This document shows positions 46,779 through 55,500 of a stretch of 64,000 nt of DNA, in pieces. This DNA comes from Minicystis rosea (GTDB lineage: Bacteria > Myxococcota_A > Polyangia > Polyangiales > Polyangiaceae): assembly GCA_001931535.1 (NCBI GenBank), contig CP016211.1:8293703-8357702 (forward strand). Reading direction: 5' to 3'. Position 1 is the first letter of the stretch, and every line of letters starts with the position of its first letter. Position numbers and translations under genes: made by a program. Under the pieces are notes generated by a model. That model was not told where the DNA came from. It saw only the letters and a program-made list of their open reading frames with translations, and did not search any database.

Positions 46779-46826
46779 CGCCCGGCCCGCGCGCGAAATC
46801 GTCGAACGATCCGCGGACAAAAAAGA

Positions 46827-47036
46827 GAAGCGCCAGTCGACGGTGGGGGGGAGACCGTCGCAGGCGCTTCTACAAAAAAGAGAAGCGCCAGTCGACGGTG
46901 GGGGGGAAACCGTCGCAGGCGCTTCTACAAAAAGCAGAAGCGCCAGTCGACGGTGGGGGGGAGACCGTCGCAGGCGCTTCTACAAAAAAGAAGAAGCGCC
47001 AGTCGACGGTGGGGGGGGAGCCGTCGCAGGCGCTTC
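46827..47036 (-). terminator. four tandem near-identical intrinsic-terminator hairpins
   Basis: Units at 46827-46870, 46882-46925, 46937-46980 and 46993-47036, period 55-56 bp. Each has GAAGCGCC ... GGCGCTTC (8-bp stem), an internal mismatch, an inner stem GACGG/CCGTC and a loop of seven or eight G's (C's on the minus strand). On the minus strand the stem is followed by CTTTTTT or a close variant, the form of a Rho-independent terminator; on the plus strand no U-run follows. The remaining bases to 47269 hold an A/T-rich patch near 47117-47140 (CAAATTTGAAATTTC) and the muramidase leader. Confidence 0.85.
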
Positions 47037-47269
47037 GACGATCACCTTAAGCAGCAACCAGGCCAAGCCTGACACGAGGCTTCTCGAATGCTTAGAAGCG
47101 AGCCCAACCAGGGCTCATATCAAATTTGAAATTTCACACTTCGAATCCGCGATGCCGGCTCCGCGCAATTCCACGCACTGCCGAGACCGTTGGATCGGTT
47201 ACGCTCGCGGGCCTCGAAACGCCGTGCGCCCGGGGCGGCGCCCCATGGGCTCCGCTGGAGGAAGGACTC

Positions 47270-47944
47270 ATGACCGATCTCCAAACGCAAAAGCTCGTCG
47301 ATCCGACGAAGACCGTCGCGCAGAGCGCCGAGCACCACTGGGTGCTGCCGGAGAAAGGCGAGGCGCTGACGCTCGTGCCGTCCGACTTCGCGAACGCTGC
47401 CCGCGAGCTGGGCGTCGAGACCGCCGCCGTGCGCGCGGTCGCGACCGTCGAGTCGGGCGGACGCACCGGCTTCGACACCCACAAGCGCCCGAAGATCCGA
47501 TACGAGAACCACTACTTCCGCAGGCTCACGAAGAACCGCTACGACAAGACGCATCCGCATCTGTCGTGCGCTTACGGCTCGCGCCAGTACAAGCTCACGC
47601 ACGGATCGAAGAGCGATCAGTACAAGCTCCTCCGCGAAGCCTTCGCGCTCGCGCCGGCCGCCGCCGTGCAGTCCGTCTCGTGGGGCATGTTCCAGGTGAT
47701 GGGCGAGAGCTACAAGAACGTCGGCTGGAAGGACCTCGAGCAGTTCGTGAAGGACATGTTCTATTCCGAGGCCCAGCACCTGCGCGCGTTCCTCGGGTTC
47801 TGCCGGCACAACAACCTCGTGCGCCACCTGAAGAACCACAACTGGGCCGCCTTCGCGCGTGCGTACAACGGGCCCAAGTACGCCGAGCACGCGTACGACG
47901 TGAAGATGCGGAACTACTACCTGCAATACAGCCGCAAGGCCTGA
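47270..47944 (+). CDS. N-acetylmuramidase (DUF3380-like) family protein
   Basis: A 224-residue protein with no signal peptide, from ATG 47270 (GGAGGAAGG five bases upstream). It resembles phage endolysin-type muramidases: VATVESGGRTGFD with catalytic Glu61, RPKIRYENHYFRRL, SWGMFQVMGESYKNVGW, and the C-terminal YNGPKYAEHAYDVKM. It would cut the MurNAc-GlcNAc bond of peptidoglycan. The absence of a signal and of neighbouring phage genes suggests export through a secretion system, prey killing, or a captured endolysin (inference). Confidence 0.86.
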   Translation: MTDLQTQKLVDPTKTVAQSAEHHWVLPEKGEALTLVPSDFANAARELGVETAAVRAVATVESGGRTGFDTHKRPKIRYENHYFRRLTKNRYDKTHPHLSCAYGSRQYKLTHGSKSDQYKLLREAFALAPAAAVQSVSWGMFQVMGESYKNVGWKDLEQFVKDMFYSEAQHLRAFLGFCRHNNLVRHLKNHNWAAFARAYNGPKYAEHAYDVKMRNYYLQYSRKA

Positions 47945-48118
47945 CGCGCGCTCCATCCGCGTCGTGGGCGCGCTTGCTCGGAGCGCGGAGCCCGCGGCCA
48001 ATCGAGGCGTGTTCGAAACGGATGGGCACCGAAGCGATTGAGCGGAGGCGTGTCTGCCGAGAGACGTGGCCCGCGATCGCCTTGCGGCTCGCGGGGCTAC
48101 CGCCTATGAACCGGCCCG

Positions 48119-48919
48119 ATGGGAGGCCGTGCGTTCATCGGCATCGTCGGCCACGGTCCGGAGCTCGAGCGGGAGGACGGGGCCGCGAGCGTGTTGCGCG
48201 GGCTCGGCGCCGACGTGCACACGCTCGACCTCTGGGACGAGCCCCATCGCCTCTTCCTCGATGACGAGGACGAGGACGCCGAGCCGCGCGCGCTCCTCGT
48301 GGAGGCGCTCGACCGGCCGGATCTCGCGGTCGCCGCGCTGCGCGCGTTGCGACGAGAGCCGCGCCTCGAGAGCGTGGGCGCCATCATCGCGGTGACGACG
48401 GCGCAGGCGGCGCGGGTCGATCCATCGAGCGGCTTCGACGACTTCGTCCTCGTGCCCTACGTGCCCGCCGAGGTCTACGCGCGCATCCGCATGCTCGAGT
48501 GGCGCCGCAGCGAGTTCGCCACCGAAGAGCGCATGAAGGTGGGGAACATCGTGATCGATCGCGCCGCGCACGACGTGCTGCTCGACGGGGCCAGCGTGTC
48601 GCTCACGGCCAAGGAGTTCGCGCTGCTCGCTTACTTGTGCGAGCGCCGCGGCAAGGTGGTGTCGCGCGAAGAGCTGCTCCGGCGCGTGTGGGGCAACCGC
48701 TACGAAGGCGGCGCGCGCACGGTCGACATCCACGTGCGGCGTCTGCGCGCCAAGCTCGGCGCGGCGCTGCCGCTCGCGACGCTGCGCGGGTCCGGCTACA
48801 AGCTCGAAGCGGTGACCACGAGCCGCGCGGCCGCTCCGGCCAGCACGCCGAGCAGCAAGGGCCGCACCGCCACCGTGGGCAGCGGGGTCAAGGCGCGCCG
48901 CACCGCGGGGACACGATGA
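48119..48919 (+). CDS. OmpR/PhoB-type winged-helix regulator with degenerate receiver
   Basis: A 266-residue protein from ATG 48119. The C-terminal DNA-binding domain (about 140-225) is clear: LTAKEFALLAYLCERRGKV, SREELLRRVWGNRYEGGAR, TVDIHVRRLRAKLG, TLRGSGYKL. The N-terminal 120 residues have receiver-like secondary structure, but I find no clear acidic pocket and phospho-Asp; it holds an acidic stretch DDEDEDAE instead. A Ser/Lys-rich tail of about 35 residues follows the winged helix. Its stop overlaps the pdxA start (ATGA). It may work without phosphorylation. Confidence 0.85.
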   Translation: MGGRAFIGIVGHGPELEREDGAASVLRGLGADVHTLDLWDEPHRLFLDDEDEDAEPRALLVEALDRPDLAVAALRALRREPRLESVGAIIAVTTAQAARVDPSSGFDDFVLVPYVPAEVYARIRMLEWRRSEFATEERMKVGNIVIDRAAHDVLLDGASVSLTAKEFALLAYLCERRGKVVSREELLRRVWGNRYEGGARTVDIHVRRLRAKLGAALPLATLRGSGYKLEAVTTSRAAAPASTPSSKGRTATVGSGVKARRTAGTR

Positions 48920-50001
48920 GCGCGAAGCCTCCCACGACGAGTTCGCGAAGAGCCCCGAAACCCGGACCGATCGCCATCAGCCTCGGCTGCCCGAGCGGCG
49001 TCGGCCCCGAGGTCGCCGTCGCTGCTGCAGCGAAGGCTCGCGAGGCACGCTGCCTCTTGGTGGGCGACATCGAGGTGATCCGCCGAGCCGCTGCGATTCG
49101 CCGGGTCGCTGCGCGCCGCCTCGTGGTGATCGACGACGCGCGCGCGCTGCAATCGCTGCCCGAAGGCGCCATCGGCGTGTGGGCCGCGAGCACGCAGATG
49201 GCGGCGCTCCCCGCCTTCGGCAAGCCGGACGCGGCGGCGGGCGCGGCGCAGCTCGCGTGGATCGACGAAGCGACCGATCTGGTGCGCGAGGGGATCGCAT
49301 CGGCGCTCGTCACGGGCCCCGTGTCCAAGCACGCCGTCGCGAAGAGCGGCGTGCCGGGGAGCGCGCATTTTCTGGGTCACACCGAGCATCTCGCCGAACG
49401 CCTCGGTGCCCCCGAGGTGGTGATGGCCTTCGCGTCGAAGGATCTCGTGACCGCGCTCGTGACCACGCACCTCCCGCTCGCGCGCGTGCCCGAGGCCATC
49501 ACGCCGGCGGGCGTCTGCACGTCGACGTATTGGCTCGCGCGTCTCCTGCGATCGCTGGGCAAGAAGAAGCCGCGCGTGGCGGTGGCCGCGCTGAACCCGC
49601 ACGCCGGTGAAGGCGGGTTGCTCGGCGACGAAGAGACGACGCGCATCGCGCCCGGGATCGCGCTCTGCCGCGAGCGCCTCGACCGCGACGCGGTGACGGC
49701 CGAGCTGGTCGGCCCGATCGGCGCGGAGACGGCGATCCGGCTCTCCGCGCACGGCGAGTACGACGGCGTGGTGACCATGTACCACGATCAGGCCACCATC
49801 CCGAGCAAGCTCCTCGGCTTCGGCGAAGCGGTGAACGTGACGCTGGCGCTGCCCATCGTGCGCACGAGCGTGGATCACGGAACGGCCTACGATCGCGCCG
49901 GCACCGGCCGCGCAGACGCGCGCGGGATGCGCGAGGCCATCGAGCTCGCGGTCAAGCTGACGCGCGGACGGCATCACGATGGGGCCGTGAGCGGGCCTTG
50001 A
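48916..50001 (+). CDS. pdxA: 4-hydroxythreonine-4-phosphate dehydrogenase
   Basis: A 361-residue PdxA, which oxidises 4-phosphohydroxy-L-threonine with NAD in pyridoxal 5'-phosphate synthesis. Conserved motifs: GCPSGVGPEVA, LVTGPVSKHAVA, FLGHTEHLAERL, LNPHAGEGGLLGDEE, YDGVVTMYHDQA and VRTSVDHGTAYDRAG, including the metal-binding histidines. ATG 48916 overlaps the previous stop, which is an unusual partner for pdxA. The last codons lie in a copy of the dispersed ACGATGGGGCC hairpin element (49976-50000), so the C-terminus HHDGAVSGP is probably supplied by that repeat. Confidence 0.94.
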   Translation: MSAKPPTTSSRRAPKPGPIAISLGCPSGVGPEVAVAAAAKAREARCLLVGDIEVIRRAAAIRRVAARRLVVIDDARALQSLPEGAIGVWAASTQMAALPAFGKPDAAAGAAQLAWIDEATDLVREGIASALVTGPVSKHAVAKSGVPGSAHFLGHTEHLAERLGAPEVVMAFASKDLVTALVTTHLPLARVPEAITPAGVCTSTYWLARLLRSLGKKKPRVAVAALNPHAGEGGLLGDEETTRIAPGIALCRERLDRDAVTAELVGPIGAETAIRLSAHGEYDGVVTMYHDQATIPSKLLGFGEAVNVTLALPIVRTSVDHGTAYDRAGTGRADARGMREAIELAVKLTRGRHHDGAVSGP

Positions 50002-51714
50002 TCAGGGCGTGCAGCACACCGTCGTCGCGCCGGCGCCTGCGACGGCTCCGATGGGCTGACCGCCCTCCGGCGAGCACGACGGCGTGCCGTCGAAGGTGGC
50101 GTCGAGCATCATCGTCGAGCGCACCTGGCCGGGGATCCCGACGCACGCGCCGGTGAAGTCGGTCATCGTCGCCAGCGTGTCCGTGCACGCGTCGTCCGAG
50201 AACATGACGGCGCTGGCGCTGCACGTGATCGGCGTGCGCGAGTAGCCACAGGGCGAGCACGAGCGGGTGTCGAGCGCGCTCGCGTAGAACACCGACTTCA
50301 CGGTGTACGTGAGCATCGGGCAGTTGGTGTCGCCGTCCTTGGACACGCAGAGCCTCGATCCGAAGGGAGCCTGCGGCTTCGGGACGCAGACCGCCGTCGA
50401 TCCGCAGCCGTTCACCGCCGGGCTCGGATCGGCGCAGCCGACGGCGGCCGTGTTCCAGGCGATCGGCGGGACCGTGGGGGTCTGGTCCGGAGTATCGCAG
50501 TAGTACACCGCCTCGCCGGCCGCGGTGCCGATGGCCGACCCATAGTCGTTCTGGCCGAGCTTGCTGCAGAAGTTGAGGCCGAAGAAGACGGGCTCCGCAT
50601 CGTCGGAGGTGCACGCGTCGTCCGAGTGCGCGGAGATCGCCGCGACACACCACTGGCCATAAGGCGTGCCCACGGTGCATTGCGAGCACGTCGCCGGATC
50701 CTGCTTCGGATCCTGGAACGCCGAGAGCACCTGATCCGTCGTCGGCGATGGGCACGTCGGCTTCTGCGCGACGGGCCCACTGAAGAGCTGGAAGGGCGCG
50801 CTCCACCCCGCCGGCCCCTTCTCGGCGCAGGCGAACGACGTGCAGCCCGCCTGACCGCAACTGCCATTGCAGGTCGGCGGAACGAAGGTCCCGCTGCTGC
50901 TCGATGCGCTGCTGCTCGAAGAGCTCGCGCTGGAGCTGCTGCTCGATGCGCTGCTCGAAGAGCTCGCGCTGGAGCTGCTGCTCGATGCGCTGCTGCTCGT
51001 GGTGAAGCTGCCGCTCGAAGCGCTGCTCGCGCTGGAGCTGCTGCTCGTGGTGAAGCTGCCGCTCGACGAGCTGCTCGTGCCCATCTGTGCGCCGCTGCTC
51101 GATGACGAGCTGCTCGCGACGGTCACCCCACCGCTGCTCGATGAGCTGCTCGTCGCAGAGCTGCTGACCGCGGGCGCGCCGCCGACGCCTGCGCTGGAGC
51201 TGACCGTGCCGAGAGATCCGCCGGTGCCCGCAACAGACGTGGAGCCGCTGGTCGCGCCGCCCGTGCCCGCGGCGATCGAGCCGCCGGTCGATCCCGTGCT
51301 CGGTGCACCGCCCGTACCCGCTGCAATCGAACCGCCGGTCGATCCCGTGCTCGGTGCGCCGCCCGTACCTGTGCCGATCGAGCCGCCGGTCGATCCTGTG
51401 CTCGGTGCGCCGCCCGTGCCCGTGGCGATCGAGCCGCCGGTCGATCCCGTGCTCGGCGTGCCGCCCGTGCCGCCGGTCGATCCCGTGCTTGGTGCGCCGC
51501 CCGTGCCCGTCGTTACTGCGCTGCCGCTGCTCGACGTGGTGCTGCTCGATGTCGTGACGCCGCCGCTCGTGCTCGATGTCGACACGCTGCTGCTCCCGCC
51601 GGCGCCGTCCTTGGGGGGATTGCCCTGCTCCCCTGGTCTGCTCGCGCAACCAACGACGAGGATGCTGGCTGCCACGACGATTCCGGCCCCGTTCGCTCTC
51701 TGCTTTGCGCGCAT
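50002..51714 (-). CDS. large lipoprotein with Gly/Thr tandem repeats, Ser tracts and Cys-rich C-terminal domain
   Basis: A 570-residue protein from ATG 51714. Lipobox LVVGC, then about 230 residues of low complexity: first a 17-residue tandem repeat (GTGGAPSTGSTGGSIAA), then Ser tracts broken by Ala, Gly and Phe-Thr-Thr. The C-terminal domain (about 285-570) starts PPTCNGSCGQAGC and contains about 24 cysteines, with recurring CTVG-, DDACT- and CSPCG-type segments, giving a disulfide-rich fold of unknown family. It is probably a surface-exposed lipoprotein on a long flexible stalk. Its stop is directly next to pdxA's stop, so the two genes converge. Confidence 0.82.
   Translation of the reverse strand: MRAKQRANGAGIVVAASILVVGCASRPGEQGNPPKDGAGGSSSVSTSSTSGGVTTSSSTTSSSGSAVTTGTGGAPSTGSTGGTGGTPSTGSTGGSIATGTGGAPSTGSTGGSIGTGTGGAPSTGSTGGSIAAGTGGAPSTGSTGGSIAAGTGGATSGSTSVAGTGGSLGTVSSSAGVGGAPAVSSSATSSSSSSGGVTVASSSSSSSGAQMGTSSSSSGSFTTSSSSSASSASSGSFTTSSSASSSSSSASSSSSASSSSSSASSSSSSASSSSGTFVPPTCNGSCGQAGCTSFACAEKGPAGWSAPFQLFSGPVAQKPTCPSPTTDQVLSAFQDPKQDPATCSQCTVGTPYGQWCVAAISAHSDDACTSDDAEPVFFGLNFCSKLGQNDYGSAIGTAAGEAVYYCDTPDQTPTVPPIAWNTAAVGCADPSPAVNGCGSTAVCVPKPQAPFGSRLCVSKDGDTNCPMLTYTVKSVFYASALDTRSCSPCGYSRTPITCSASAVMFSDDACTDTLATMTDFTGACVGIPGQVRSTMMLDATFDGTPSCSPEGGQPIGAVAGAGATTVCCTP
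51246..51523. repeat. 51-bp coding tandem repeats
   Basis: About five copies of a 51-bp unit encoding GTGGAPSTGSTGGSIAA on the minus strand, with one shortened copy (near 51465-51500). In-frame change of copy number would alter stalk length without breaking the gene. Confidence 0.8.
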
Positions 51715-52148
51715 TCTCCGGATTCGATGCTCGTCAATCGGTCCCCGCTGCGCGCTCTGCGCATGAATGACCCGACGTGATGACCGCGACGCAGACGGCG
51801 CCGTCGCCGGCAGCAACGATGTCGCCGCGGTCGTTCACCGCGCCGTCGCGGGCGACGGCCGCGCTCCCGCGCATCACCAAGGCATGCGTCGCCAGCGTTC
51901 GCGCACCGACGACGCGCCCCCTCGGGAAGAGCGAGGTCACCATTGCGATCCCGTCGCTCACCATTGCGATCCCGTCGCTCGGCTCGCCATTGCAATGGTC
52001 GAGCGTGCCCCGCCTCGGCGGCACCGTGCCCGGGCACGTGCCTCCGCGGTGCCGGCGATGGGCACGTGGATGCGTCGTAAAATTCAAGGGTTACGACGCT
52101 GCTCGCCGGGCACGCGGCCTGCAATTGCCTGCCGCCGGAGACGGGCAG
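51715..52148. promoter_or_regulatory. divergent intergenic region with 21-bp tandem repeat
   Basis: 434 bp between the lipoprotein and the tail-anchored kinase. It contains two perfect tandem copies of CACCATTGCGATCCCGTCGCT (51938-51979) and a partial third (GCCATTGCAATGG). No convincing gene lies here. The repeats may be regulator sites; promoters for both genes must be here but I cannot place them. Confidence 0.5.
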
Positions 52149-53525
52149 ATGCAATCACCCCACGACCTCATCGGCCGCACGTTGCAAGGCAAGTTCGTGA
52201 TCACCGACAGGCTCGGTGAAGGCGCGATGGGCATCGTGTTCCGCGGCTTCGACGAAGGCACGCTCGGGCCGGTGGCGATCAAGATCCTCCAGCCGTCGCT
52301 CGCGGTGCACCCGGAGATCGTGGCGCGCTTCTATCGCGAAGGATCGGCGGCGCGGCGGGTCGATCATCAGAACGCGGTGCGCTTCCTCGGCAAGGGGCAA
52401 GACGGGGACGTGCACTTCCTCGTGATGGAGCTGCTCGATGGACAGAGCCTCGCCGCGGTGCTCGCGGTCGAGCGGCGCGTGCACCCGGTCCGCGCGGCCC
52501 GCATGCTGATCCAGATCTGCGACGCGCTCGCGGTCGCGCACGAGCGCGGCATCGTCCATCGCGATCTCAAGCCGGACAACATCATGGTCTCGGGCAAGGC
52601 GAGCGATGCGCTGGGCGAGCACGTGAAGCTGCTCGACTTCGGGATCGCGAAGCGCGTGGCCGGCGGCGCGCGCCCCGCCATCGAGGACAGCTTCGGCACC
52701 GAGAGCCTGACCCAATGCGGCGCCATCATCGGCACGCCCGAATACATGGCGCCGGAGCAGTGCCGCGCCGGCGACGTCGATGCGCGCACGGACGTGTATG
52801 CCTGCGGCGCGGTGCTCTTCCGGCTCGTCACGGGGCAGGTGCCATTCACGGCCGATCATCCGCTCGAGATCTGCCAGCTCCAAATCGAGGAGCCGCCGCG
52901 CCGGCCGAGCGCGCTGATTCCGGGCATTCACCCGGCCATCGAAGCGGTCATCCTCAAAGCGCTGCGCAAGGATCCGAACGAACGGCAACAGAGCGCCGCG
53001 GCGCTGCGCGAGGAGCTGCTCGGCGCCATCGACGAGGTCGCGGCCGTCGAAGCCGCCCCGACGGGCGCGGTGGCGATCGATTCGCTGATCTCGACCGAGG
53101 TGAGGGCGAAGGCCGTGGCCGATCTCGGGTCGACGATCGACCTCGCGGATCTGCCCGAGGCTGCGGCTGCTGCCGCGCGGCTCTCCGCCGCGGCGCGGCT
53201 CGCGGCGACCGTGGATCGCAGCGCCACGATGCAGCTCGAAGCGCGCAGCGATCGCGCGGGCATGAACGCGCTCGCGGCCACCGTCGATCTCGCGGAGATG
53301 ATGGATGTCGCCGCGCTCGATCACGCGCCACGCGTCGATGTCACGCCGGTGCGCCCGGCGAACGACCGCGTCGAGCCGGCGCCCACGGCGGAGCCGCGCA
53401 CGCGGATCGATCTGCGGCGCGGGCCGAGCCTGCGCGGGCATCTCCGGCTCGTGGCGACGTGCGCGGCGATCGGCGCGGGCGCGGCGTCGCTGATCTTCGC
53501 GCTCAGCACGCTCTGGCATCCGTGA
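52149..53525 (+). CDS. tail-anchored Ser/Thr protein kinase
   Basis: A 458-residue Hanks-type kinase from ATG 52149. The kinase domain (about 8-275) shows GEGAMGIVF, Lys45 in VAIKIL, HRDLKPDN with Asp139, DFG with Asp163 and GTPEYMAPEQ. An Ala-rich helical linker with repeated AATVDLA / GSTIDLADL-like Thr phrases follows, which may be autophosphorylation or FHA-binding sites. The only membrane segment is at the extreme C-terminus (about 434-455), so it is tail-anchored with no periplasmic sensor. The SIR2/TIR gene starts 42 bp later on the same strand, so kinase and TIR protein are probably one operon. Confidence 0.92.
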   Translation: MQSPHDLIGRTLQGKFVITDRLGEGAMGIVFRGFDEGTLGPVAIKILQPSLAVHPEIVARFYREGSAARRVDHQNAVRFLGKGQDGDVHFLVMELLDGQSLAAVLAVERRVHPVRAARMLIQICDALAVAHERGIVHRDLKPDNIMVSGKASDALGEHVKLLDFGIAKRVAGGARPAIEDSFGTESLTQCGAIIGTPEYMAPEQCRAGDVDARTDVYACGAVLFRLVTGQVPFTADHPLEICQLQIEEPPRRPSALIPGIHPAIEAVILKALRKDPNERQQSAAALREELLGAIDEVAAVEAAPTGAVAIDSLISTEVRAKAVADLGSTIDLADLPEAAAAAARLSAAARLAATVDRSATMQLEARSDRAGMNALAATVDLAEMMDVAALDHAPRVDVTPVRPANDRVEPAPTAEPRTRIDLRRGPSLRGHLRLVATCAAIGAGAASLIFALSTLWHP

Positions 53526-53567
53526 GGCCCCCGCGGCGCTCCGGGTCGTGTACCCTCGGGGCGCGTC

Positions 53568-55439
53568 GTGGAAGGATCGGGCCCGGGGACAGCGGCAGCA
53601 CCGGCGACGTCTCCGCTCGCGGGGGCGATCGATTGGGAAGATCTCCTCATCGCCGTCGAGGATCGGAAGGTCGTTCCCATCATCGGGCGCGAGCTGCTCG
53701 TCGTCCCGGGCGAGAACGGGCCGAGCCTGTTCCATCGCGAGCTCTCGCTGCGGCTGGCCGCGACGCTCGAGGTGCCGCGCACCGAGCTGCCCGAGGAGCC
53801 CGAGCTCGAGGACGTGGCGCGGCGTTTTCTCCGGCAGCGGCCCGGCGAGTGGGACGTGCTGCACACGCGGCTCCGCGCGCTCCTCACGCGCTTCCCGCGC
53901 TCGGTCCCGGAGCCGCTCCAGAAGCTCGCGGCCATCGAGCCGCTGACGATGTTCGTCTCCACGACGTTCGACGATCTCTTGGCCCGCGCGCTCACGAGCG
54001 CCGGCCGCACCGTCGAGGAGCGACACTACCGGCTCTATGAAGAGCTCCAAGATCTCCCTGCCACCGCCGTCGCGGAGGGGACGCGCGCGGCCGCGGCGGA
54101 AGGCCCGAGCTACGTGTTCCACATCCTCGGGCGCCCCTCGACGGAGCCGGGCGCGTTCGTGGTCAACGACGAGGAGCAGCTCGAGTTCGTCTATCAACTG
54201 CAATCGAAGCTCGATCCCGCGCAGGGCGAGCTCAAGAACTTGGGGCTGCTCCTGCAGCGGCGGCACCTGCTCTTCCTCGGCTGCGGTCTGCCCGACTGGC
54301 CGCTGCGCCTCCTGATTCGCACGCTGCGCGGCCGGCGCTTCCACAACGAGAGGCAGAGCACGCGCGCCCGCGTCGCCGATCGAAGGGCCGAGCGCGAGGC
54401 TGGATTGGTCACCTTCCTCGAACAATACGGAACGCGCGTTTACGCGGGGAATCCCGTCGATTTCGTCGACGAGCTGGCGCGGCGCTGGTCCGAGCGGCAC
54501 GTGTCGCTGCGCAACCCGGCGCGACCTGCGCGCGCGGATGCGCCGCTCCTCTTGCTCGCATGCGCGCCGGAGGATCGCGTCGCGGCCCAGCCCGTCGCCG
54601 AGAGGCTCGCGCAATGGAGCATCGCCTGCGCGCTCGTCCCGCTGCGCGAAGCGGACGCGGCCGCACAGCGCACGCGCCTCGCGGGCGCCGCGGGGTACGT
54701 GGCCTTCCTCTCCGATCGATCGCTGGGCCCCGCGCCCGAGCGCGACGAGGCGCTGCTCGCCTCGTTCCGCGCCGTCGACGCGCGCAGCAAAGCGTCCGAC
54801 GGCGGCCCGCTCATGACACTGGCCATCACCCTCGACGACGCGGCCGCGAAGAAGCACCGCGCGCAGCGGACCTGGGGCGAGTGGCTGCGGCTCGCGCGCC
54901 GCTTGCACCGGCCCTCCACCGACGACGTGACCTGGCGCATCGCCGAGAGCCTGCTCGATGCGCGGCGGCTCGGTCTACGCACGCCCGTGCGCCTCTACAT
55001 CGCCTACGCCGACGACGATCGCGCGCGGCGCGAGCAGTTCGAGAGCCATTTGGGCACGGCGATCGCGCGCTCGACCTGGCTCTCGGTGTGGCATCGCGAG
55101 CGCGTGCCCGCGGGCGCGCCGCTCGACGTGTGGCAGACGGAGCTCGCGCGCGCCGACGTGGTGGTGCTCTTGGTCAGCGTCGATCTGCTCACGGATCAGA
55201 TCGACGAGGTCGAGCGCGCCATGACGCTCCACGAGGAGAACCGCGCGCTGGTCTTGCCCGTGCTCCTGCGCTCCTGCGAGTGGCAGGAGACGCTCGGCGC
55301 GCTCACACCGTTGCCCGCCGATCAAACGTACATCGCGGCGCACGCCGATCCCGACGGCGCCTTTCGCGACGTGGTGCAGTCGCTCTTGATCGCCACCTTC
55401 GACTTCATGCTCGGCCCACGCCCCGAAGCCCCGGCGTGA
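53568..55439 (+). CDS. SIR2-like / TIR / TIR domain protein, putative NAD-dependent effector
   Basis: 623 residues from GTG 53568. Residues about 20-310 look like a SIR2_2-type domain: VVPIIGREL, FVSTTFDDLLARAL (129-142), YVFHILGRP (His185) and LLFLGCGLPDWPLRLLI (234-250). The usual catalytic Asn of TTNYD is Thr133 here. Residues 325-465 resemble a diverged TIR domain (APLLLLACAPEDRVAAQ, GYVAFLSDRS). Residues 473-605 are a clearer TIR domain: VRLYIAYADDDRARRE, WHRERVPAGAPLDVW, ADVVVLLVSVDLL, and EVERAMTLHE with candidate catalytic Glu549. TIR and SIR2 domains cleave or bind NAD and act in anti-phage immunity such as Thoeris. Defence is inference. Confidence 0.8.
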   Translation: MEGSGPGTAAAPATSPLAGAIDWEDLLIAVEDRKVVPIIGRELLVVPGENGPSLFHRELSLRLAATLEVPRTELPEEPELEDVARRFLRQRPGEWDVLHTRLRALLTRFPRSVPEPLQKLAAIEPLTMFVSTTFDDLLARALTSAGRTVEERHYRLYEELQDLPATAVAEGTRAAAAEGPSYVFHILGRPSTEPGAFVVNDEEQLEFVYQLQSKLDPAQGELKNLGLLLQRRHLLFLGCGLPDWPLRLLIRTLRGRRFHNERQSTRARVADRRAEREAGLVTFLEQYGTRVYAGNPVDFVDELARRWSERHVSLRNPARPARADAPLLLLACAPEDRVAAQPVAERLAQWSIACALVPLREADAAAQRTRLAGAAGYVAFLSDRSLGPAPERDEALLASFRAVDARSKASDGGPLMTLAITLDDAAAKKHRAQRTWGEWLRLARRLHRPSTDDVTWRIAESLLDARRLGLRTPVRLYIAYADDDRARREQFESHLGTAIARSTWLSVWHRERVPAGAPLDVWQTELARADVVVLLVSVDLLTDQIDEVERAMTLHEENRALVLPVLLRSCEWQETLGALTPLPADQTYIAAHADPDGAFRDVVQSLLIATFDFMLGPRPEAPA

Positions 55440-55500
55440 GCTCGGCGAGCCCATCGAGCAGAGGCGACCTGCACGACTCGCTCCGCGCTGCTCGAGCGCG

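Noticed and set aside
46827..47036. Possible CRISPR-like array
   Set aside because: The repeated unit is the hairpin itself and the gaps are 11-12 bp A-rich linkers, not unique spacers.
46843..48264. Long plus-strand open frame across the hairpins and muramidase
   Set aside because: It starts inside the terminator repeats and runs out of frame with the clear muramidase gene.
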